From Sphingobacterium sp. FBM7-1 (GTDB taxonomy: Bacteria; Bacteroidota; Bacteroidia; Sphingobacteriales; Sphingobacteriaceae): DNA of 64,000 nucleotides. The DNA lies in NCBI RefSeq assembly GCF_020687765.1, contig NZ_JAJEWJ010000011.1, positions 29,092 to 93,091 on the forward strand, in the 5' to 3' direction. The position numbers were made by a program, and so were the translations under genes. The notes under the pieces are model-generated. The model saw nothing but the letters and a program-made list of their open reading frames with translations, searched no databases and was not told the origin of the DNA. Of this stretch, positions 9,801-18,720 are shown piece by piece; position 1 is the stretch's first letter, and every line of letters starts with the position of its first letter.

Positions 9801-11109
9801 ACAGTGAAGTATGCTCATTAATAAACAGGTCGTGATGGTGAAAAGCAACGTCTGAAAAAACAAGCTTACTAAACCCTTTCTCTTCGGAGGTAAGCCAAAC
9901 GGCTCCTGGATGATCATTAAAAAAGAGATAATTATATTGCGGCAGAACAGTGGTTTCTGACCCTACATCATTGATCGAAAATTTGATTTTCTGTGCATTT
10001 TCATCAAAGTATCCGAAACCACCTCCTCTTATGCTGATCCACACGCGATTGTTGACATCCTCAAAACAAAAAAATGGTGTGTTTTTATTCCGTTTCGCAT
10101 ATAGCGGTTCAAAAATGCGCGGTAAATTGGTCGTTCGATCTAGATAAAGTACGCTTCCTTCTTGTTCTATCCAAAGATTCCCCTTTGTATCCTCGTACAT
10201 ACTAAAGAGCGGCTCGTTTCCTTCGATAAGTTTGTCTACAGTCTTGGTGGAGAGGTTGAGGCGAAATATGCAACCGTCGTTACCGGTTATGTATAGAAAA
10301 TCACCATACTTGGAGAAAAGGAGCGCATGAAGCATATCTCCGCCAATGGTGATTTTTTCCACGCGACGTTGACCTTCTTTTACCAATAATATATCGGAAT
10401 TACTGGTGATAAATGCGGAACCCCACTTTCCCTTCGACGATTTGATAACGGAAGCGGCGGTGTAGGGACTCTCCTCGGATTGATACTGTTTATCTACCAA
10501 GGTGAGGAGATCAAGCCCTTTGTGGGTCCCAATCCAAAGATTGCCTAATTTATCTTGGTGAACAATGTGTATGGTATCAGATGAAAGAACATATTCTTTT
10601 GAACTTTTGATACCGTAGTGTAAGATGTTTGCCGAGCGATCGCGACGAGGGATGGCAATGATTCCTTTTTCTTGTGTACCTACCCAGAGATGATCATCGG
10701 TTAGTCGAAATAATTTATCAAACTGATAGACCTGCCCTAACGACTTTGTTATCCAAGGAGATAGGGCATGAAACTTTTCTGTTTTCTTCTCAAACCAATA
10801 GATTTGTTTATCGTACGTTAATACCCATAGATAATCGTCATCATCCAAAACTTGTACGATTCGACGATTTAATAAAAAAGAATCATTCTTCTGCGCAGCA
10901 TTGTCAAATGTTCTAAAGCTGGTTCCATCATAGCGGTTAAGCCCATTCCAGGTGCCTAGCCACAGGAAACCGTCTTTATCTTTCGTAATGGAAGAAACTG
11001 TACGGTGAGATGGTCCGTTTTCTTTGGTGTAGCTCGTTAAATGACCAACCGCCTGTGGGAAACCCACAAGCGGTAAGACACAAAATAATATGACAGCAAT
11101 TATACGCAA
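6811..11109 (-). CDS. Hybrid two-component system regulator (sensor kinase, receiver and AraC HTH in one protein)
   Basis: A 1432-aa one-protein signalling system that senses oligosaccharides in the periplasm and activates its locus. It starts with a signal peptide (MRIIAVILFCVLPLVGFPQA). Repeated two-component propeller motifs follow (e.g. KDGFLWLGTWNGLNRYDG, GNLWIGTHKGLDLL) to about residue 780. Then come a Y_Y_Y domain (about 790-865), one membrane segment (about 870-895) and HisKA with phospho-acceptor His920 in NISHELRTPL. The HATPase has NLLSNALKYT near 1030 and SSGIGLSLAKELI further on. The receiver has Asp1223 in VSDVMMPG and the KPF lysine. A C-terminal AraC HTH (about 1335-1425) closes the protein. 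It starts 11 nt after the SusD2 stop, so it is likely cotranscribed with SusC2/SusD2. The ligand is inferred to be a pectic oligosaccharide. Confidence 0.95.
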   Translation of the reverse strand: MRIIAVILFCVLPLVGFPQAVGHLTSYTKENGPSHRTVSSITKDKDGFLWLGTWNGLNRYDGTSFRTFDNAAQKNDSFLLNRRIVQVLDDDDYLWVLTYDKQIYWFEKKTEKFHALSPWITKSLGQVYQFDKLFRLTDDHLWVGTQEKGIIAIPRRDRSANILHYGIKSSKEYVLSSDTIHIVHQDKLGNLWIGTHKGLDLLTLVDKQYQSEESPYTAASVIKSSKGKWGSAFITSNSDILLVKEGQRRVEKITIGGDMLHALLFSKYGDFLYITGNDGCIFRLNLSTKTVDKLIEGNEPLFSMYEDTKGNLWIEQEGSVLYLDRTTNLPRIFEPLYAKRNKNTPFFCFEDVNNRVWISIRGGGFGYFDENAQKIKFSINDVGSETTVLPQYNYLFFNDHPGAVWLTSEEKGFSKLVFSDVAFHHHDLFINEHTSLYNEVRSLLLDASSNLWIGTKSGDIYIRKSENTVSLFNQTTFKKSDGIYSLMQDQSGNIWIGTKALGLFKGTLTANGDYALERYSRKKNGLDADQIYTLAQDKNQSIWIGTFENGLYKLVQGFGKVDVQKIEWSNRPIKEKLFNKIRHITFDQYGNLWIATTEGLVVRAPQGETQFFFDTPHHPVRLGENDIQHIFSDTKGAMYLCTSGGGLTKVEGNPFGKLSFTNFGQREGLQNSFILSGIADANGDLWLSTEGGLIKYDQQRSQFMNMDSGNQLNTLSFSEKTVSGTAEKRLFFGTNKGFLTVNVPKVGSKSRASNIVLTRLWINNAEQNLIGDKEKVNIQYLDNLVLPHDENNISIDFAITDFYTGNHNFSYRLLGLDSIWQQNGSLNRATFTNLKPGRYIFEVKRDYDLHTTTPLRKLSIIISPPWWTTWWAYSLYACLLFVTLIAVRHFIRSMWLLKQRIIIEQKMAEVKMRFFTNISHELRTPLTLILSPAEQLLKNKQLDEENRQYTQLINLNAKRMQRFVDQLLELRQIQENSYKLHKTPTDFISLVRQVLDGFQVATKEKNIRLQHNLPNTPLFLTVDRDNLEIVLYNLLSNALKYTYPNTEVTVACNINTAINSVTLSVQDQGPGVKEEALHEIFELFHMESTSVRSTEKSSGIGLSLAKELILLHGGEIWAKNRDKGGLEVTFSLLLEKNEGDESSPVLHVSENIDIPVKLGVERLEEASLSQKPSEQVLVVEDNEELRAFLVSQLKKYYQVLEAEQGNQGLSEALNNQPDIIVSDVMMPGMSGIELVKQLRNHVETSHIPIILLSAKHAIETQIEGLQYGADYYITKPFHLDFLLASVERLLKQRKFLFEHMLNRRELLICTDDIIITDHDREFLRNVISIVEERMECPTLSIDQIADSLNLGRNTFYKKFKSLTDIAPVEFVRDMRLQKAKILLDQGLDNIAEIAYQVGFNNPKYFSTCFREKFGVSPKIYFQQKKSPEGNTF

Positions 11110-11120
11110 TATCTATTTAA

Positions 11121-13163
11121 TTAATTGTTTGGTAATCCGTAACCATTCGTGACCTTACCTTTCGATTGGTCGATCACGGTAAGCGGCATGGGATGGTAGT
11201 AGCGCGGAGCCATATTTTCTCTACCCACAACCCCGTCCAAGATAGCTGCTCTATACATAGCAGGGTTTGTTCCTTGCAACATTTTGATCGCCCAGTCGGT
11301 CTTGACATAGCCGTCAGCTTCTAACGCGGCTGCTTCAGAACCGTTCGGATCGATGTAATTGTACAGACCTTTAATGGCCAGGTTTTTAGCAGTAACACTT
11401 GCGTGTGCAGCAGCATTCCAATTGTAGATCCCTCGCCAGCCTGGGAAACGTGCCGGATCGTTGGGGTTGGTGCTTTCTTGCGTCACCACAGCAGCCGAGC
11501 TGCCCGGATTTAGCTGCACATGTTTCGTCCAGATGTAATTAGAAATTGTACGTCCGCTCGGGAAGGTGTAATATCCATTGCTAGCCAATCCCGCTACCAT
11601 GTCTTCCATTTCCTGCCGGACTTTTGTAGCTCTTTCGTTGAACTTTCCGGAGCGTATCATGTCCCAACGGACGTCTCCTTCTCCAAGTAACTCTAGTCGC
11701 CGCTCTTCGTAAATTGCATTTAGGAGTGCATCGCCACTCAACGACGGGATATTGTTGTTAGTGTTACCAAACGCGCGAGTTCGAATTTGGTTTACCAAAT
11801 TTACCGCACCCCCGTTATCTGTACCCAGAATAGCTTTTGCTTCTGCTAGCATCAACATGGCGTCCGCCATCCGCATAACGGTGTAGTTCATACCAGAGTT
11901 ACGGAAAGCATTATTAGGAATCAAAGGATTGTCTCCGCGGTTTTGATCCCATTTATTGATCGCTGGACCGCCGCCGCCGATACGCGTTCCCGCACCCATA
12001 GGCATTAATGTCTCTCTTCCCGTTGCCGCATCGCTACCTGTTACTACCATACTCACGTCACGACGCTTATCCCCGTCCTCAAAGCCGTTGTAAAAGAAAG
12101 ACGGTATAATACGGATAGCAGCAAAAGTGTTGAGTACCGAAACAGCCCCGTTGTTTGAACCAGGACGTCCTTGGGAATAGGGGTGCTCGCCTCCGAAACC
12201 CGGAGCACAAGCGACTTCGTATAAAGATTCTGGACTTACACGTCGGGAGTTGATTTCTTGCCAGTGTACTTGAAAAGGATTGTTCAATGCCCTGCTATCG
12301 GTGGTTATCAGCCTAGCGGTTCCGTTATGTGTATTGACGGCAAGGTTCAGATATTGTTCCGCCATCCGGATGTAATCCATATAATCTTTTCGTCGTGCAT
12401 ATACACAAGTACCATCGTCTGTACCTTTGTAATCAAATTGCACGTTACCATATAAGCCGGCTACATCCGTACGGATAGTCTGCCAACCACCGGCGTGCAA
12501 GGCAATTTCTCCAATAAGGGCATTTGCATAGGAACGGTTGAGACGTTCTGCAGTGACACCCCCCTCACCAACTTTATACATCAGACCTTCGGCAGCTTTC
12601 AATTCTGCAATTAAGGTGTCCATGATTGCAAAACGCGATTTCAGTTCGTAGTCTTGTACATAGGTGTTCTCATAGCCGAAGGGTACATCACCAAAATGAC
12701 GAACCAATTCCCAGCCACAGAGCGCCCACATCGTTTTCGCTTCACCATAGAGTTGTTTCCACTCGTTGTTCTCGCTGGTTTCTAGTACACCCATGCCTTG
12801 AATTACCTCTGCAATTCGGGATGCACGAGCCAAAATAATATTCAAACTATTGTATTGGTTTGCTGCATTATTTATGGCCGAGGCTTCCGGCTGTAGCCGG
12901 GCAATTACATTATTCCCGGTAGGGAACTCACTCATGTATTCCGCATCGGAACCTAGGGGATCCTGCCAGTTGTAGTTACCTCCCGCAGCCACGTTGGTTC
13001 GGTATTCGCCGTAAGCCCAAGATAAAGTTTTGGCTGCTTCTTCTGGGCTAGACATAACAAACTCGTTATCGCTCTGCCCCGGGTTGGTGACATCTAGGTA
13101 GTCTTTACATTGGATAAATAAAGCTGATGCCGCCAGAAATATATATAAAAATGTTTTTTTCAT
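11121..13163 (-). CDS. SusD2/RagB-family outer-membrane lipoprotein
   Basis: Surface lipoprotein partner of SusC2, 680 aa. The N-terminus MKKTFLYIFLAASALFIQC is a lipoprotein signal with the cysteine at residue 19, followed by KDYLDVTNPGQ as is typical of RagB/SusD. Other family traits are AKTMWALCGWELVRHFGDVP in the helical part, the segment MNYTVMRMADAMLMLAEAKA and YEERRLELLGEGDVRWDMIR in the C-terminal half. It lies 37 nt downstream of SusC2 and 11 nt upstream of the hybrid regulator, forming a three-gene unit. It is clearly different in sequence from SusD1, so the two pairs probably take different pectic fragments. Confidence 0.93.
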   Translation of the reverse strand: MKKTFLYIFLAASALFIQCKDYLDVTNPGQSDNEFVMSSPEEAAKTLSWAYGEYRTNVAAGGNYNWQDPLGSDAEYMSEFPTGNNVIARLQPEASAINNAANQYNSLNIILARASRIAEVIQGMGVLETSENNEWKQLYGEAKTMWALCGWELVRHFGDVPFGYENTYVQDYELKSRFAIMDTLIAELKAAEGLMYKVGEGGVTAERLNRSYANALIGEIALHAGGWQTIRTDVAGLYGNVQFDYKGTDDGTCVYARRKDYMDYIRMAEQYLNLAVNTHNGTARLITTDSRALNNPFQVHWQEINSRRVSPESLYEVACAPGFGGEHPYSQGRPGSNNGAVSVLNTFAAIRIIPSFFYNGFEDGDKRRDVSMVVTGSDAATGRETLMPMGAGTRIGGGGPAINKWDQNRGDNPLIPNNAFRNSGMNYTVMRMADAMLMLAEAKAILGTDNGGAVNLVNQIRTRAFGNTNNNIPSLSGDALLNAIYEERRLELLGEGDVRWDMIRSGKFNERATKVRQEMEDMVAGLASNGYYTFPSGRTISNYIWTKHVQLNPGSSAAVVTQESTNPNDPARFPGWRGIYNWNAAAHASVTAKNLAIKGLYNYIDPNGSEAAALEADGYVKTDWAIKMLQGTNPAMYRAAILDGVVGRENMAPRYYHPMPLTVIDQSKGKVTNGYGLPNN

Positions 13164-13200
13164 GGTTCTCTGTGTTAAATTTTTTAATCAATCGCCTGGC

Positions 13201-16200
13201 TTAGAAAGTAGCGCTTAATCCGATCACAAATTGACGCGGGCGAGGATAAGTTCCCCAATCAAAACCTGGCGTTGGATAACGCGCGTTGTTGATATTCGGA
13301 TTGGAGTTTACTTCAGGGTCGATTCCTGAATATCCGGTTATGGTGGCTACATTATAGATGGTGCCATAAACCCTTAACTTGCTTAGTCCAATTTTGCTCA
13401 TTAAAGACTGCTCCATGCTATAGCCCAATGTCAACGTATTCAACCGGAGGTAAGACCCGTCCTCAATACCAATATCGCTTACATAACCTTGGTGTAAGTA
13501 GGTAAGCGGTAAAGTTGCGTTCTGGTTTAACGCATCCAATGCATTTGGATCGTTTATCCGCTGTAGGTTTCCACTCGCGTCAATATCGTAGATTTTATAG
13601 CCATCTTTTACGATGTCTAGCTTGTTGCCGTACAATCCTCCTCCTTTATTCCCATTATAAAGTGTAGCCAACTTGTTGGCATTATAAATTTGGTTTCCAT
13701 AGCTCCAATTGAAATACGCGCCTAAATCAAAATTTTTATAGTTAGCATTCAGACTGATACCTCCGGTGTGTTTTGGGGTCATATTGCCAATTTCCACATA
13801 ATCTTTTGTATCGATCATGCCGTCGCCGTCGGTGTCTACGAATTTAGGCATGCCGGGATAAGCTTGCTGGCCGGCAGGAACGACACCTTTATGGTGAGCT
13901 ACAAATGCCGAGGTTAGATCGGCGATCCCATCTTTTAAAGTATACATCTGTGTGGCTGCATCGTATGTAAAGTCGCTGGTTTCGTAAAAGCCTCTGCCTG
14001 CCGTTTGATAACCCATGACGATACCTACTGGTTTACCTTCTTGCAAGATAAAATCATTACCCGGTATACCGGATTGCAAGAAGTTACTACCGTATACACT
14101 TTGCACCCCTTCTGCTAACTCCTCGATTCTATTTTTGTTGAAGTTGATATTACCGCCCGCGGTGATGTTCCAGTCCTCATTTCTGAATACCGTACCCGAT
14201 AGGGAGAATTCTACACCTCTGTTACTGGTTTTTCCTACGTTTGCGTAGCTGGTGTTGAAACCGGTGATGGATGGAATATCGGTAAGCATTAATAGATCAC
14301 GCGTGGAGTTTTTGTATACGTCTACTGTACCCCAGATTCTATTGTTCCAAAGGGTGAAATCAAGCCCTAAGTTCCGGGTAATGGTTGTTTCCCATTTTAA
14401 GTTACGGTTTGCCATTTGTGCGGACGCTAAGTCGTAACCAGGCTGCAGGACGTTGCCTAATGCTTGTCGATAACGTAGATCGGTTTCTGCGACCCATAAT
14501 TGTGACCACTGGTTTGGATCGACCGCGTCGTTACCTACTTCGCCGTAAGAGGCACGTATCTTCAAGTCATCTATCCAGCTTTGGCTTTTCAAGAAAGGTT
14601 CGTTAGAAAGACGCCAAGCCGCCGCAGCAGCGGGGAAATATCCCCAACGGTGCTCTGGCGAGAAATTCGATGAACCATCGGCACGCATGGTCACCGTTAG
14701 CATGTATCGGTCTAATAGTGAGTAGTTGCTTCGGGCGAAATAAGAAAGTATCCGTGAAGGCGTAGTGACACCACTGGAAACAACAAGATTCGTAGAAACG
14801 CTGGTATCATACTGGTTGATCATTGCAAAGGCGTTGTCTTTCGTGAAGTTGGCGGGAAAGCGCATCGCGTCGATCCGCATATCACTTCCTCCTGAATTCG
14901 TGATTTCTTGTCCTGCTAGCAGATTTAGCCGATGGGTATCATTCTGTAAAATGTCATAATTCAACGTGTTCGTCCAACGAAGGCCCCACTTATCTCGCTT
15001 CCTTAAGTCCGCATTTCCGGCATATATAATCTTGTCCATCGTTTCCATCGTACCCGTAGCGATGTAATAGTTCGGATCGACGGTAGGTCCTTCCCAATTT
15101 TTGTCGGTTGTATACGAGCGTGAGAGAGTTAACTCCGTACGGTAGGTTAAGTTGTTAAGTATATTCCAGTTTAGCCCCGCTGTACCCAAAAGCGATTGTT
15201 CTAAGACTAGGTTGTCGTTGTCTAACGTTCTGTTTACCCCGTTTGTTACATCATACATTACCGTGTTTTCTTCGCCTAAACTGGAGTGCGTTAGATAAGA
15301 CAAATCTCCTTTGATATCTGCAATCGCGATCGGGCGAAAACGGTAAGACGATGATAGTATGGACCCTGCGCCGCTGGTAGTCCCTTCGCTTCCTAGGGAT
15401 CGTCTATCTGTATAACGAAGATCTACGTTAAAGTTTAGATTTTCATGAAGCTTCTGATCGATTTTAAATATAGCAGAGGCTCGTTTTGCGTAAGACATTA
15501 ATTTCATCCCCTGTTCGTCCATGTAGTTTGCAGCAAATAAAATTTTTGTCTTGTCCGTTCCCCCCGCAATCGAAAGATCGTGGTTATGGGAGAATGAACT
15601 ATTGTATAAGCTTTTTTGGATGTTATATGCCGGGACGTCTCGGTAAGCGTCGATACCCGCGGTATTGTTTCCGCGATTAGCCCCTAAGGCAAATAATTGT
15701 GTGAATGGCGTTACGTAATCGATATCTTCGTAAGCATCTAACATAGCCCATTTAAACGCTAGATAGTCATAAGGACTCAGCGCATCCATATAGCCCGTAG
15801 GGCGATTGAATTTGGTATAACCTGTATAAGTTACCATGCTTTTGCCTTCCTTCGCGCGTTTGGTGGTCACAAGTACCACGCCGTTTGCACCGCGTGCACC
15901 ATAGATGGCGGTAGATGATGCGTCTTTCAGCACGTCTACACTTTCCACCATATCACTTGGTATATCTGAGATGTTTCCGGGAATTCCGTCGATGAGGATT
16001 AAAGGTTCATTGCTCTGTGAAATGGATCCACCGCCGCGGATACGGATGGAGACGTCACCATCCGGACGGCCATCTTGAGACATGACATTAACGCCGGGCA
16101 TCTTTCCTTGCAGTGCTTGCGCCACGTTAATAACGGGTGCTGTAGCGAGATCTTTTCCGCTCACCGAGGCAACTGATCCGGTCAGATCGCGACGACGAAC

Positions 16201-16557
16201 CGTTTGATAACCGATAACCACCACTTCATCTAGTGCCACGTCATCTTCCGTTAGGGTGACGGACAAGGTCGTGTTGGGATTTGCTGGAAGTTCTTGTGTA
16301 ATATACCCGGTATAGCTGACCACAATAACACTTCCCGAGGATGTACCCGATAACGTAAAATCACCGTTGTTATCGGTAGCAGTTTCTGTAGTCGTACCTT
16401 TTATTTTTACACTGGCACCGCGAATCGGTGCGCCAGATAGGTCAATGACATTCCCTTGCTGGTTGGCGGTCTGTGCTAGACCCCGTCCGCACAACAATAG
16501 GATCGGAATGAGAATGAGAAAGAAGCCTTTTCTTCGCATTGTATTTATTCTTTTCAT
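13201..16557 (-). CDS. SusC2 TonB-dependent oligosaccharide transporter
   Basis: Second SusC-type TonB-dependent channel of the pectin locus, 1118 aa. ATG 16557 gives a positively charged n-region (MKRINTMRRKG) and then the hydrophobic FFLILIPILLLCGRGLAQT; ATG 16539 is an alternative start. Domains: carboxypeptidase-regulatory-like domain (about residues 35-110, GNVIDLSGAPIRGASVKIKG), SusC signature DEVVVIGYQTVRRRDLTGSV, plug (NEPLILIDGIPGN and TAIYGARGANGVVLVTTK, to about 235), then the barrel ending in FVIGLSATF. It is first in the unit SusC2-SusD2-hybrid regulator. A LacI-type half-operator and -7-like box lie about 300 nt upstream (16861-16883), which would give a long leader. Confidence 0.95.
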   Translation of the reverse strand: MKRINTMRRKGFFLILIPILLLCGRGLAQTANQQGNVIDLSGAPIRGASVKIKGTTTETATDNNGDFTLSGTSSGSVIVVSYTGYITQELPANPNTTLSVTLTEDDVALDEVVVIGYQTVRRRDLTGSVASVSGKDLATAPVINVAQALQGKMPGVNVMSQDGRPDGDVSIRIRGGGSISQSNEPLILIDGIPGNISDIPSDMVESVDVLKDASSTAIYGARGANGVVLVTTKRAKEGKSMVTYTGYTKFNRPTGYMDALSPYDYLAFKWAMLDAYEDIDYVTPFTQLFALGANRGNNTAGIDAYRDVPAYNIQKSLYNSSFSHNHDLSIAGGTDKTKILFAANYMDEQGMKLMSYAKRASAIFKIDQKLHENLNFNVDLRYTDRRSLGSEGTTSGAGSILSSSYRFRPIAIADIKGDLSYLTHSSLGEENTVMYDVTNGVNRTLDNDNLVLEQSLLGTAGLNWNILNNLTYRTELTLSRSYTTDKNWEGPTVDPNYYIATGTMETMDKIIYAGNADLRKRDKWGLRWTNTLNYDILQNDTHRLNLLAGQEITNSGGSDMRIDAMRFPANFTKDNAFAMINQYDTSVSTNLVVSSGVTTPSRILSYFARSNYSLLDRYMLTVTMRADGSSNFSPEHRWGYFPAAAAAWRLSNEPFLKSQSWIDDLKIRASYGEVGNDAVDPNQWSQLWVAETDLRYRQALGNVLQPGYDLASAQMANRNLKWETTITRNLGLDFTLWNNRIWGTVDVYKNSTRDLLMLTDIPSITGFNTSYANVGKTSNRGVEFSLSGTVFRNEDWNITAGGNINFNKNRIEELAEGVQSVYGSNFLQSGIPGNDFILQEGKPVGIVMGYQTAGRGFYETSDFTYDAATQMYTLKDGIADLTSAFVAHHKGVVPAGQQAYPGMPKFVDTDGDGMIDTKDYVEIGNMTPKHTGGISLNANYKNFDLGAYFNWSYGNQIYNANKLATLYNGNKGGGLYGNKLDIVKDGYKIYDIDASGNLQRINDPNALDALNQNATLPLTYLHQGYVSDIGIEDGSYLRLNTLTLGYSMEQSLMSKIGLSKLRVYGTIYNVATITGYSGIDPEVNSNPNINNARYPTPGFDWGTYPRPRQFVIGLSATF

Positions 16558-16629
16558 AATAATATAGGATTGATTTAAATTTTTAGTCCTTATTTACTTC
16601 ATGGTGGGCGTATAAATGAGATCGTGTTG

Positions 16630-16639
16630 CAACCGGTTG
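16630..16639. promoter_or_regulatory. Short perfect palindrome in the SusC2 leader
   Basis: CAACCGGTTG is a 10-bp perfect palindrome about 75 nt upstream of the SusC2 start and just downstream of a minus-strand TATTTTTG (16651-16658). It could be an operator near a second transcription start, but it is short and may be chance. Confidence 0.25.
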
Positions 16640-16860
16640 TTTCGTTTCAACAAAAATAAAATTGCTTCATTCAAATCCCATTCCAGACGCTTAACTGGAT
16701 TAATTTGCTTTCTTAAAAACGGATACTTATTAAATGTTTATTAGGTGGATCTATCACTTTGCTTAATGCACTACATTCTCCTAGAAAATGCAGGCGGTTT
16801 ATTATTTATGTTATACAATGATAGCGTATTTGATGGACTAACACAACGCTTGTGTTTCAA

Positions 16861-16883
16861 AAAAGTTACGCAAACGTTGCCGG
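16861..16883 (-). promoter_or_regulatory. LacI-type half-operator with adjacent -7-like box facing SusC2
   Basis: On the plus strand GCAAACGTTGCCGG (16870-16883) matches one arm plus centre of the palindromes at 20429 and 22339. Read on the minus strand it is followed after one base by TAACTTTT (16861-16868), one mismatch from TAnnTTTG. The same arrangement of operator arm then -7 box is seen at three other pectin promoters. The opposite arm is poorly conserved here, so binding may be weaker. Confidence 0.5.
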
Positions 16884-16926
16884 AAAGGAGGCTGTTGTCG
16901 TGATGTATTTGATGGTATCTAGCCCA

Positions 16927-17703
16927 TCATTTTTTCATCGCATCGAAAACCAATTGGGCAATAGCTTTTCCGCCGGCTGCCTGAAAATGGGTGTTATCTT
17001 TTTGGCCGTCTGGATAGGCTTTAAATTGTCCTGAAGGCAGATTCATAAAGTAATTTTGCGTTACGTAATCTTGTCCTTTTTCAGAGAAATGTGCCATTGA
17101 AAGTTCGTTGAGATCGATGAGTTTCACATTCATTTCGCTAGCCACCTCTTTAACAGCCTGTGGGTATTCCCCATGGACATTGTGTAGCTTGCCCTCTTTC
17201 CAAGGATAGTTTCGCGCTACGGGCGTAAGTAAAATTGGTAGTGCTCCTTGTTGTCTGGTCTGATCAATAAATAGGCGAAGGAATTCTTTATATCCTTGTA
17301 TATCTACGTATCGTTCAGGTTTGTTAACGGCGCCGTCATTATGTCCGAATTGGATCATTACGACATCGCCCTTTTGAAGGTTTTTATATATCGCTGCCCA
17401 GCGTCCCTCCTGAAAAAAGGTACGGGTACTTCGACCGCCTTTTGCCCGGTCGTCCACTTTTACTTGGTCTACTTTGCCAAGGAGATGTTCCACGTGCTTT
17501 AAGCTGTCTTTGACAAAGAATGGCTGAAACATTTGTCCCCACCCGACTAGCGGATACCGTTTGCTGTCGTAATCATCTTCTAGGGAGTAATCGGCTACCG
17601 TGGAATCACCGATTAGATAGATGGTCGGTATGCGCTGATAGGAGAACGAAGTGAGTATCAATGATAATACGCTGATAAAAAATGGTAGACGATATCTATG
17701 CAT
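16927..17703 (-). CDS. Rhamnogalacturonan acetylesterase 1 (SGNH/GDSL, CE12-like)
   Basis: Secreted SGNH-hydrolase-fold esterase that would remove acetyl groups from rhamnogalacturonan. It is 258 aa, the normal size. The N-terminus MHRYRLPFFISVLSLILTS is a signal peptide. Block I is IYLIGDSTVAD with the catalytic serine in GDS, the glycine block is DRAKGGRSTRTF, block III is MIQFGHNDGA, and block V is DNTHFQAAGG with the catalytic Asp/His. These are the blocks of YesT/RhgT-like CE12 enzymes. It starts 6 nt after the end of the upstream pectin methylesterase gene, so both are cotranscribed with the GH43 gene. A paralogue of similar size lies at 20536. Confidence 0.9.
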   Translation of the reverse strand: MHRYRLPFFISVLSLILTSFSYQRIPTIYLIGDSTVADYSLEDDYDSKRYPLVGWGQMFQPFFVKDSLKHVEHLLGKVDQVKVDDRAKGGRSTRTFFQEGRWAAIYKNLQKGDVVMIQFGHNDGAVNKPERYVDIQGYKEFLRLFIDQTRQQGALPILLTPVARNYPWKEGKLHNVHGEYPQAVKEVASEMNVKLIDLNELSMAHFSEKGQDYVTQNYFMNLPSGQFKAYPDGQKDNTHFQAAGGKAIAQLVFDAMKK

Positions 17704-17709
17704 AAGCTT

Positions 17710-18708
17710 TTATTTAGGGTTCCAGCCGTTTAATACTTTTTCTGATGTATATTTTTTGAGCGCGGATTTCTTTAATTGATGAGACCAAACGACTCTTTTT
17801 GACAGATCTCTAGCGCCTGGTCCGCGGCTACCGTATTCGGCATAAAAAGCTGTTTTTTCTTTATTAGGGAAGTTTTTGTCGCCGGGCCATGGGTGCCACC
17901 CCTCCGGTGTAATATGGGAACCCATTTCTGTATTCAGAAAAACAGTTTTCGAAAATGGACGCCAAGGTCTGCCGAGATAGACCTTATTTACTTCGTCGTC
18001 TTTCGCGGTTAATGTGCAAGATTCGAATACAAAACCGTAAGCGTCTTCGGCTGTGGTAGACGCTGCGGTAATATAAGAGTTTGACAAACTTTCGATCCGG
18101 CATCGCAGAAAATATGCGGTAGCGGCGCCGAAGATAAAATCGGTGGTACCATTAATGAAGCAGTCTTCGAGATAAACTCGTGTTCCTGCTGCTGCCAGAT
18201 AAAGGGTGTCCTGATGACCCAGGATATGGCAGTTTCGAATGGCAATGCGGTCGCCTGCGGTATGTAGGGCGACGGCCTGTCCGACCCTACCAGCGGTATT
18301 AGCGATGGTAAGGTCTTCTAGGGAACAGTCGTTAGCGTCAACGAAGACGGTATAAGAGGTGTAGGTGCTGAATTTCGAATCACCAGTCACATCAATTCCG
18401 CGAAATGGTTTACCTGAATAATCATCATATTGAATGATTGTTTCGGATGGCCCTTCCCCTTTTAAGGTGATATTTCGCTTAAAAGCAGGGATAACGACTT
18501 TCTCGTTGTAGGTGCCCGCTTTGATATGGATGACCACCCGTTTTTCCGCATGGTCTCTTACCTGATTAATGGCTGCCTGTATCGTCGTAAAGTCACCCGA
18601 TCCATCTTGCGCTACCGTCAGTTCAAATCGATTGTCCGAGGTCTGTGCTGTCACTCCATGAGCCAGAAAGAAGACGCACAGAGCCAGCAGAACATTCCGT
18701 ATATACAT
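17710..18708 (-). CDS. Pectin methylesterase 1 (CE8)
   Basis: Removes methyl esters from homogalacturonan, making it a substrate for polygalacturonase and pectate lyase. It is 332 aa with a signal peptide ending near GVTAQT. The beta-helix begins at VAQDGSGDFTTIQAAINQV. Active-site motifs are all present: GHQDTLYL (acid/base Asp), TTDFIFGAATAYF (nucleophile Asp) and LGRPWRPFSKTVF (Arg/Trp). The C-terminus AFYAEYGSRGPGA is also typical. It lies 12 nt downstream of the GH43 gene and 6 nt upstream of acetylesterase 1, in one operon. A second CE8 gene is at 22447. Confidence 0.94.
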   Translation of the reverse strand: MYIRNVLLALCVFFLAHGVTAQTSDNRFELTVAQDGSGDFTTIQAAINQVRDHAEKRVVIHIKAGTYNEKVVIPAFKRNITLKGEGPSETIIQYDDYSGKPFRGIDVTGDSKFSTYTSYTVFVDANDCSLEDLTIANTAGRVGQAVALHTAGDRIAIRNCHILGHQDTLYLAAAGTRVYLEDCFINGTTDFIFGAATAYFLRCRIESLSNSYITAASTTAEDAYGFVFESCTLTAKDDEVNKVYLGRPWRPFSKTVFLNTEMGSHITPEGWHPWPGDKNFPNKEKTAFYAEYGSRGPGARDLSKRVVWSHQLKKSALKKYTSEKVLNGWNPK

Positions 18709-18720
18709 AACTATATTCTT

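Larger units (their letters stand above)
16558..16926. other. 369-bp intergenic region upstream of SusC2
   Basis: This is the only gene-free stretch longer than 300 bp inside the cluster. It holds a LacI-type half-operator next to a minus-strand -7-like box (16861-16883), a perfect 10-bp palindrome CAACCGGTTG (16630-16639) and a second minus-strand -7 match, TATTTTTG (16651-16658). No credible ORF is present. If transcription starts near 16853, the SusC2 mRNA has a leader of about 300 nt. Confidence 0.6.
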
